In this document: in pieces, positions 1 to 3,784 of the stretch
How the letters are laid out: each line of letters opens with the position of its first letter
Numbering within the stretch: position 1 is the stretch's first letter
Assembly (NCBI GenBank): GCA_002315205.1
Contig: DCGH01000017.1
Location: 2,415-7,536 of the forward strand
DNA: 5,122 nt
DNA from: Erysipelotrichaceae bacterium UBA1783
Lineage (GTDB): Bacteria > Bacillota_I > Bacilli_A > Erysipelotrichales > Erysipelotrichaceae
Reading direction: 5' to 3'
Position numbers and translations under genes: made by a program
Notes under the pieces: model-generated
What the model was told of the DNA's origin: nothing
What the model saw: only the letters and a program-made list of their open reading frames with translations
The model's database searches: none

Positions 1-175
1 CAATCCTGATTGTTTAGATAAATTTGTTAATTCTGTTCAAGGCTGGATTGATTGTTTTGATAAGGCAGCAATCAAAGGAATTATTAAAGGCGTATCCTTA
101 AATGATCCAAATGCAGTAACAAAAGATGACAAACGTCTTAACGAAGCTTATAAGTTAGGCTTAAAAGTTAAATAG
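1..175 (+). CDS. Flavodoxin-fold / NADPH-dependent FMN reductase family protein, C-terminal fragment
   Basis: This is the 3' end of a gene that begins before the window. The first full codon is at 2 and a TAG stop lies at 173-175, leaving 57 visible residues. The tail carries QGWIDCFDKAAIKG, a later NDPNAVTKDD stretch and an ending NEAYKLGLKVK. In my knowledge of the family, the words QGWIDC and (E)AYKLG near the C-terminus are typical of small flavodoxin-fold NAD(P)H-dependent FMN reductases of the PF03358 type. These carry a non-covalent FMN in the cytoplasm and pass electrons to small-molecule or protein acceptors. The FMN-binding N-terminal loop is outside the window, so cofactor and substrate cannot be checked. 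A hairpin follows seven bases after the stop, so this gene probably ends its transcription unit here and does not read into the glutamine synthetase gene. Confidence 0.6.
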   Translation, partial: NPDCLDKFVNSVQGWIDCFDKAAIKGIIKGVSLNDPNAVTKDDKRLNEAYKLGLKVK

Positions 176-181
176 TTAAAA

Positions 182-212
182 AAAAGCAAACCAAAAATCA
201 TGGTTTGCTTTT
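182..212 (+). terminator. Intrinsic terminator of the flavodoxin-like gene
   Basis: A perfect 12-bp stem pairs AAAAGCAAACCA (182-193) with TGGTTTGCTTTT (201-212) around the 7-nt loop 194-200. It starts seven bases after the TAG stop. The T-run forms part of the stem and is short (four T, then AAAA), so termination may be moderate rather than complete. The stem is A-flanked on the left and could also act on minus-strand transcription. Confidence 0.75.
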
Positions 213-229
213 AAAATGCTGATTTTCCG

Positions 230-260
230 AAAACGTTTAACCGATTTACGTAAACGTTTG
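230..260. promoter_or_regulatory. Paired AAACGTTT palindromes, LacI/CcpA-family-like operator pair
   Basis: Two copies of the 8-bp palindrome AAACGTTT lie at 231-238 and 252-259, with centres 21 bp apart, about two helical turns. The extended words AAACGTTTA (231-239) and TAAACGTTT (251-259) are reverse complements, so the whole unit is symmetric around position 245. A second palindrome, TTTACGTAAA (245-254), overlaps the right copy. The central AANCGNTT pattern is typical of LacI-family operators, but neither copy fits the CcpA consensus at its outer positions. No gene starts directly next to the pair. It could be an auxiliary operator for the promoter about 90 bp downstream, or a site for another regulator. 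Binding is inferred from symmetry only. Confidence 0.4.
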
Positions 261-339
261 AAAAAAATTGAAATAAAAATATTTTCGCAAATTAACGCCT
301 AAATATAGGACTTATTGAAAAAAAGTTTCGGATAATATA

Positions 340-369
340 TTGCCATTGTAAACGCTTTCATAGTATAAT
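340..369 (+). promoter_or_regulatory. Strong sigma-A promoter P1 with a cre in its spacer
   Basis: A -35 box TTGCCA (340-345) and a perfect -10 box TATAAT (364-369) are separated by 18 bp, which predicts a start near 376. The spacer holds the cre site at 347-360, so bound CcpA would occlude RNA polymerase. Downstream lies a short leader and a terminator at 470-504, not an immediate gene. Confidence 0.7.
347..360. promoter_or_regulatory. Catabolite responsive element (cre) for CcpA
   Basis: TGTAAACGCTTTCA matches the accepted Gram-positive cre consensus TGWNANCGNTNWCA at every position. Read on the other strand it is TGAAAGCGTTTACA. CcpA with HPr-Ser-P binds such sites when preferred sugars are abundant. 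A cre between the -35 and -10 boxes is a repressing position in well-studied Bacillota promoters. The match is seen directly; the repression is inferred from position. Confidence 0.8.
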
Positions 370-391
370 TTATGTGTAGATAGGAAGTGAA

Positions 392-420
392 TTCATATCG
401 AATCATAACCAATCTATAAT
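392..420 (+). promoter_or_regulatory. Possible second promoter P2 reading into a G6 tract
   Basis: A perfect TATAAT lies at 415-420, with a weak -35 box TTCATA (392-397, 4 of 6 matches) at the ideal 17-bp spacing. The predicted start falls at the 3' end of the GGGGGG run (422-427). The -10 box is excellent and the -35 box is poor, so this may be a weak or activator-dependent promoter, or a chance match in AT-rich DNA. Confidence 0.4.
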
Positions 421-469
421 CGGGGGGTATATAACTTTAGCGGTTATATATAAAATGCAATTGACCAGA

Positions 470-504
470 AAAAAGTCGCTTTGGAGAGCGGCTTTTTCAG
501 TTTT
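470..504 (+). terminator. Intrinsic terminator between P1/P2 and the glutamine synthetase gene
   Basis: An 11-bp stem (470-480 with 487-497) has the GC-rich core GTCGCT/AGCGGC with one T-G wobble, the hexaloop TTGGAG (481-486) and a T5 run inside the 3' arm. CAG and TTTT follow. It ends about 165 bp before the glutamine synthetase start codon, so transcripts from P1/P2 reach that gene only by readthrough or antitermination. Confidence 0.75.
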
Positions 505-517
505 ATACAAAAAAATT

Positions 518-565
518 AAAAAATGTACGTGAAAAATCAACATTTTTTCTAAAAACTTGATTTTT
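518..565. repeat. Overlapping, mutually exclusive inverted repeats
   Basis: AAAAAATGT (518-526) pairs perfectly with ACATTTTTT (540-548) across 13 nt. AAAAATCAA (532-540) pairs perfectly with TTGATTTTT (557-565) across 16 nt. The two pairings share position 540 and interleave, so they cannot both form in one RNA. They lie after the 470-504 terminator and before the glutamine synthetase promoter. In DNA this AT-rich they may instead be bending tracts or binding half-sites. Confidence 0.45.
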
Positions 566-617
566 TAAAGACAACTTAATAAAAAATAACAAACTTTTTT
601 GATTTTTCTTGATTTTT
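557..617 (+). repeat. Three direct copies of TTGATTTTT upstream of the glutamine synthetase -10 box
   Basis: TTGATTTTT occurs at 557-565, 599-607 and 609-617, with a reverse-complement copy at 532-540. Offsets between the direct copies are 42 and 10 bp, near whole helical turns, so all three would face the same side of the helix. The last copy supplies the -35 box of the glutamine synthetase promoter. Candidate roles are regulator half-sites or an intrinsically bent upstream element that raises promoter strength. AT-rich composition makes chance repetition a real alternative. Confidence 0.4.
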
Positions 618-636
618 ATAGTGGTAAGACTATAAT
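609..636 (+). promoter_or_regulatory. Promoter of the glutamine synthetase gene
   Basis: A -35 box TTGATT (609-614, 4 of 6 matches) and a perfect -10 box TATAAT (631-636) are 16 bp apart, which predicts a start near 642-643 and a leader of only about 27 nt. The slightly short spacer and imperfect -35 fit a promoter open to activation or repression. T-rich upstream DNA could act as an UP element. Confidence 0.65.
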
Positions 637-651
637 TTTCACTATAAAAAT
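612..651. promoter_or_regulatory. 12-bp perfect inverted repeat flanking the -10 box, candidate operator
   Basis: ATTTTTATAGTG (612-623) is the exact reverse complement of CACTATAAAAAT (640-651), with a 16-nt spacer that holds the TATAAT box (631-636). The right arm covers the predicted transcription start, so the RNA could not form the full hairpin and a DNA-level role is more likely. It does not resemble the GlnR/TnrA box TGTNAN7TNACA. The symmetry is seen directly; its use as an operator is inferred. Confidence 0.5.
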
Positions 652-669
652 AAAAAGGGAGAACAATTT

Positions 670-2721
670 ATGGCTTATAATTATGACGATTTTGGTTCAT
701 GCTTATTTAATGATAAAGTTATGAAGAAGAGATTACCATCTCCAATTTATGAGAAATTCATGAAAGCATACTCTCACGAAACACCATTAGAACTTGATAC
801 AGCTGATGCAATTGCTCATGAAATGAAAATCTGGGCACTAGAACATGGCTGCACTCATTTCACACATTGGTTCCATCCATTAACTGGTACAACTGCTGAG
901 AAGCATAACTCATTCTTCGAAGAAAAGAATGGAACTCCAATTACTCATTTTTCAGGCAAGTCATTAATTAAAGATGAACCTGATGCATCATCTTTCCCAA
1001 GTGGAGGCTTAAGAGCAACATTTGAAGCTAGAGGCTATACATATTGGGATATTAAATCTCCAGTCTTTGTAAGAGATAAGGCATTATGTATTCCTTCAGT
1101 ATTCGTTTCATATTATGGCGAATCACTAGATAAAAAGGGACCATTATTAAAATCTATGGATTTAGTTAGCGAAAAAGCTACAAAGCTAATGAATATGTTA
1201 GGCTACAAGGATGTTTCATCTGTAAAGCCAATGGTAGGCTTAGAGCAGGAATACTTCCTAATTGACCGTCCTTTATATAAGAAAAGAATGGACTTAGTAT
1301 TAACAGGAAGAACACTATTTGGTCATTCAGCTCCTAAGGGACAGGAATTTGAGGATCATTACTTTGGTGCTATTCCTACAAGAGTTCAGGCATTTATGAA
1401 GGATGTCAATGAAGAGCTATGGAAGCTTGGAATCTTTGCAAAAACGGAGCATAATGAAGTAGCTCCAAGACAGTTTGAGCTTGCTCCATTATTTGCAGAT
1501 GCAAATATCGCTGTAGACCAGAACCAGCTAATTATGGATATTTTAAAGAGAGTTGCTTATAAGCATGGATTTGCCTGCCTATTACATGAAAAGCCATTTG
1601 ATGGAATCAATGGTTCAGGTAAGCACAACAACTACTCTTTAGTTACTGATACAGGCGTGAACCTATTTGATCCAGGTAAAGGTGATGCTGATACTAAGAA
1701 GTTTGCATTATTTACAGCTTGCTTTGTAAAAGCAGTAGATTCATATCCAGAGCTATTAAGAATTGCGGCAGCTAATCCAGGAAATGACTTCCGTTTAGGC
1801 TGTAACGAAGCTCCACCAGCAATTATCTCCATCTTCTTAGGTGATTATATTGAAAATTTAATTGCTGAGTACTGTGGTTCAAAGAAAAAGAATACATTAA
1901 AGGAAAAAGCAACAATTGATGGATTTGCTTATATCTCAACAGATAACACCGATAGAAACAGAACTTCTCCAGTTGCCTTCACAGGTAATAAGTTCGAATT
2001 CAGAATGCTTGGTTCATCTGTTTCTGCAGCATTACCAAACGTTGTATTAAACACTATTATGGCTGATGCTATTTCAGAAGTAATCAAGATGCTAAAGAAG
2101 GCTGACAAGAAGGATTATGATGCACTAATCAAGGCTTATATCAAGAAGGCATTCAAGAAGCATTCTAAGGTTATCTATGGTGAAAATGGATATTCAGAGG
2201 TATGGGTTAAGGAAGCCGCAAAACGTGGATTACCTAACTTCTCTTCTTCTGTAGAAGCTATTTCTCATTTTGATGATAAGAAGAATGTTAAGCTACTAAC
2301 TGCTTCTAAGATCTATACTGTTGAAGAAATCAAGGCAAGAAAGGAAGTATGGCTAGAACAGTATGTTTCTTCTATCTCATTAGAGGTTAAGACATTATTA
2401 CATATGGCTGAAAGCTATGTTGTTCCTGCCATTGCGACTGAAGTTGAAAACTACAAGAGAATCAGTGAGGATTCTAAATTTGCTAAGAGTAGAAAAGAGC
2501 TATTAGCTAAGTATTTAGATGATTTATCTGAAAAGCTAGATGCATTAAGAGTAGCTTATGCAAAGGTTAGCGGTATTGATGAAATCCTTGAAAAGGGATT
2601 AGCTATCAGAGCTGAAATCGTACCATTAATCAGTGCATCTAGATCTGTTATTGATGGCTATGAAAAGATTGCTTCAAAGGCAGTCTATACAATTCCTACA
2701 TACGCAGACATGCTAGATTAA
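670..2721 (+). CDS. glnN: Glutamine synthetase type III (GSIII)
   Basis: This cytoplasmic enzyme makes L-glutamine from glutamate, ammonia and ATP, the main entry of ammonium into biosynthesis. At 683 residues it is near the usual roughly 700 of GSIII and far longer than GSI or GSII (about 350-470). The N-terminal GSIII-specific region (about 1-185) holds THWFHPLTG (65-73) and SGGLRATFEARGYT (111-124). The catalytic half follows: GLEQEYFLID (190-199) with metal/substrate glutamates, NEVAPRQFELAP (262-273), NGSGKHNNYSL (314-324), NRTSPVAFTG (430-439) and EFRMLGSS (443-450). The C-terminal part (about 465-683) is largely helical and charged. The ATG is supported by AGGGAG at 656-661, eight bases upstream. 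It is monocistronic, with its own promoter and a terminator just after the stop. No ANTAR-type nitR regulator gene follows, unlike the clostridial glnA-nitR arrangement I know of. The type III assignment is secure; the symbol (glnN versus glnA) is a naming choice. Confidence 0.96.
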   Translation: MAYNYDDFGSCLFNDKVMKKRLPSPIYEKFMKAYSHETPLELDTADAIAHEMKIWALEHGCTHFTHWFHPLTGTTAEKHNSFFEEKNGTPITHFSGKSLIKDEPDASSFPSGGLRATFEARGYTYWDIKSPVFVRDKALCIPSVFVSYYGESLDKKGPLLKSMDLVSEKATKLMNMLGYKDVSSVKPMVGLEQEYFLIDRPLYKKRMDLVLTGRTLFGHSAPKGQEFEDHYFGAIPTRVQAFMKDVNEELWKLGIFAKTEHNEVAPRQFELAPLFADANIAVDQNQLIMDILKRVAYKHGFACLLHEKPFDGINGSGKHNNYSLVTDTGVNLFDPGKGDADTKKFALFTACFVKAVDSYPELLRIAAANPGNDFRLGCNEAPPAIISIFLGDYIENLIAEYCGSKKKNTLKEKATIDGFAYISTDNTDRNRTSPVAFTGNKFEFRMLGSSVSAALPNVVLNTIMADAISEVIKMLKKADKKDYDALIKAYIKKAFKKHSKVIYGENGYSEVWVKEAAKRGLPNFSSSVEAISHFDDKKNVKLLTASKIYTVEEIKARKEVWLEQYVSSISLEVKTLLHMAESYVVPAIATEVENYKRISEDSKFAKSRKELLAKYLDDLSEKLDALRVAYAKVSGIDEILEKGLAIRAEIVPLISASRSVIDGYEKIASKAVYTIPTYADMLD

Positions 2722-2727
2722 TCATAC

Positions 2728-2753
2728 AAAAAGCGGACAATGTCCGCTTTTTT
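2728..2753. terminator. Bidirectional terminator between convergent genes
   Basis: A perfect 11-bp stem, AAAAAGCGGAC (2728-2738) with GTCCGCTTTTT (2742-2752), closes on a 3-nt loop. T-runs are present on both strands. It sits in the 37-bp gap between the stops of the glutamine synthetase gene (+) and the U32-like gene (-) and can serve both. Confidence 0.9.
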
Positions 2754-2758
2754 CTTTC

Positions 2759-3664
2759 TTAAAATAAATCCAGCATCGTATCCAGATAGATTTCCTCTCT
2801 GACCTTTAGCTGATATTCTGGTTTTGTTAAATAATAAAGAAGGAATTCTAAAATCAATGCGCTGCCTAGGTTTCTACCCTCAATTTTAAAATTGGTGATA
2901 CCCATAGGAAAATAAATCCTTTGAATGTCATCAATACTGATAAACCCAGGATTTTCCATCGCTCTGGAAAAACGATATCCTTCATTTCCATAAGGAGCTT
3001 TGCAGATAAAATCATCTACACTCTCTCCTAAATTCTGTCTGCTTACATTTTCATAACAGCTTTTGCGATCCTTACATCCGAAATAGCAGCACTCATTACA
3101 TAATAGCTCTATCTTAGCCTTTTGTTCTGAAGAAAGACTATTAAGCTTTTCTAACTGTTTATTAAATCTGAAATCTGGGACAACATAGCTGAATTCTTCC
3201 TTATCTAATTCATTAATCAATAAATTAAAATCTGTAATCACCTTTGTGGTAGATGATACATAATACAGGCTTGGATATTGCTTCTTTAAATAATCTAGTA
3301 ACAAATCGGAAGAAATAATTACTCCACCATTTCCTTGCTTTTCCAATAAATCACAAAGCTCATTACATTTTCCATCAGACAGATGCTGTTGCTGCAACAA
3401 AGAATTAGAGAAGGTCAATCTTGGGGAAATATGGTATTGGTTTACTAGCTTTAAAGCACCCATAATATCATATTGTGATGCCCCTACTCTACCACCACCC
3501 CAGATGCAATCACCAGGGGCACCATAGATAGAGCCAATTTCACACCATTCATAGAAATATTCTCTATGATTAAAGAATAAAGGAAGGAATATCTCATATA
3601 AGCTTTGAAACTCAAACAATCCTGGAAGGTGATAATAGATCTTATTTCTAACATTATTTTCCAT
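2759..3664 (-). CDS. Divergent peptidase-U32-like, cysteine-rich protein of unknown function
   Basis: This is a 301-residue soluble protein with no signal peptide or clear membrane span. The C-terminal segment FPMGITNFKIEGR (252-264) resembles the conserved KIEGR strand near the end of U32-family (collagenase-like) TIM barrels. Upstream, NECCYFGCKDRKSCYENVSRQN (190-211) recalls the U32 Cys segment that ligates a 4Fe-4S cluster in UbiU/UbiV and relatives. Six cysteines (189, 192, 193, 197, 203, 221) crowd this region; others are at 41, 53, 100 and 104. The middle (RLTFSNSLL at 82-90, SSTTKVI at 137-143) looks like barrel strands. I do not see the full U32 signature, so protease activity should not be assumed; an Fe-S enzyme or RNA/cofactor-modifying role is equally possible. 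The start is the ATG at 3664 because AAGGAGG (3674-3680) precedes it by 9 nt. Upstream in-frame ATGs, including one at 3748 inside a terminator stem, are less likely. It is apparently transcribed alone. Confidence 0.6.
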   Translation of the reverse strand: MENNVRNKIYYHLPGLFEFQSLYEIFLPLFFNHREYFYEWCEIGSIYGAPGDCIWGGGRVGASQYDIMGALKLVNQYHISPRLTFSNSLLQQQHLSDGKCNELCDLLEKQGNGGVIISSDLLLDYLKKQYPSLYYVSSTTKVITDFNLLINELDKEEFSYVVPDFRFNKQLEKLNSLSSEQKAKIELLCNECCYFGCKDRKSCYENVSRQNLGESVDDFICKAPYGNEGYRFSRAMENPGFISIDDIQRIYFPMGITNFKIEGRNLGSALILEFLLYYLTKPEYQLKVREEIYLDTMLDLF

Positions 3665-3673
3665 CGATATCAG

Positions 3674-3680
3674 CCTCCTT
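3674..3680 (-). promoter_or_regulatory. Ribosome binding site that fixes the U32-like start
   Basis: On the minus strand AAGGAGG lies 9 nt before the ATG at 3664-3662. This is a near-perfect match to the anti-Shine-Dalgarno sequence and favours this start over the 28-codon longer reading from 3748. Confidence 0.85.
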
Positions 3681-3691
3681 TTACTTTTACT

Positions 3692-3720
3692 ATTATAATC
3701 CAATCCAACCACTATTTTCA
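3692..3720 (-). promoter_or_regulatory. Probable promoter of the U32-like gene
   Basis: A perfect minus-strand TATAAT is at 3692-3697, with a poor -35 candidate TGAAAA (3715-3720, 3 of 6 matches) at 17 bp. The predicted start near 3685 gives a leader of about 20 nt with the ribosome binding site inside it. It lies downstream of the terminator of the preceding gene, so an independent promoter is expected here. The weak -35 suggests low or activated expression. Confidence 0.5.
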
Positions 3721-3736
3721 TCTTTAAAACATAAAG

Positions 3737-3767
3737 AAAAAGGCACAATGATGTCTCATTGTACCTT
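3737..3767 (-). terminator. Intrinsic terminator of the ene-reductase gene
   Basis: Read on the minus strand, AAGGTACAATGA (3767-3756) pairs with TCATTGTGCCTT (3751-3740) in a 12-bp stem with one T-G wobble and a 4-nt loop, followed by a T-run (3741-3737). It begins 17 nt after the TAA stop of the oxidoreductase gene and separates it from the U32-like gene downstream. Confidence 0.88.
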
Positions 3768-3784
3768 CACTTTCTAATTCAATC

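Larger units (their letters stand above)
376..504 (+). ncRNA. Candidate short RNA or attenuated leader upstream of glutamine synthetase
   Basis: The segment is bounded by the predicted start of P1 (about 376) and the intrinsic terminator ending near 504, giving about 129 nt (about 78 nt if started from P2). It contains a perfect 8-bp hairpin, TATATAAC/GTTATATA (428-435 with 443-450, loop 436-442), followed by the terminator stem. The hairpin loop and its first 3' stem base read AGCGG (439-443). This is identical to AGCGG in the 3' arm of the terminator (487-491), so the loop could pair with the terminator's 5' arm (TCGCT, 476-480, with one G-U pair). That suggests either an attenuator with an antiterminator or a self-contained small RNA. 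I cannot match it to a known riboswitch, T-box or ANTAR-type leader. The only ATG reading frame in it has no ribosome binding site. Confidence 0.4.

Noticed and set aside
315..341. Alternative promoter TTGAAA (315-320) with TATATT (336-341)
   Set aside because: The 15-bp spacing is short and the -10 is weaker than the adjacent TTGCCA-18-TATAAT.
387..419. Ten-codon GTG frame (MNSYRIITNL) after TAGGAA
   Set aside because: The purine stretch touches the GTG directly, with no spacing for a Shine-Dalgarno interaction, and the peptide is trivial.
470..497. Terminator hexaloop as part of an ANTAR dual-hairpin target
   Set aside because: The loop is TTGGAG, lacking the A at loop position 1 expected with G at position 4, and the upstream hairpin has a 7-nt loop, not a hexaloop.
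455..532. A 25-codon frame (MQLTRKKSLW...) inside the leader, a possible leader peptide
   Set aside because: It has no ribosome binding site at a usable distance (the G6 tract is 27 nt away), it runs straight through the terminator hairpin, and its lysine-rich composition follows from the A-runs.
1632..1832. Open frame antisense to glutamine synthetase (66 codons)
   Set aside because: It lies entirely within conserved GSIII coding sequence, with no recognisable product.
3665..3748. 28-codon N-terminal extension of the U32-like protein from the ATG at 3748
   Set aside because: That ATG lies inside the stem of the preceding gene's terminator and upstream of the likely TATAAT, whereas a near-perfect AAGGAGG serves the ATG at 3664.
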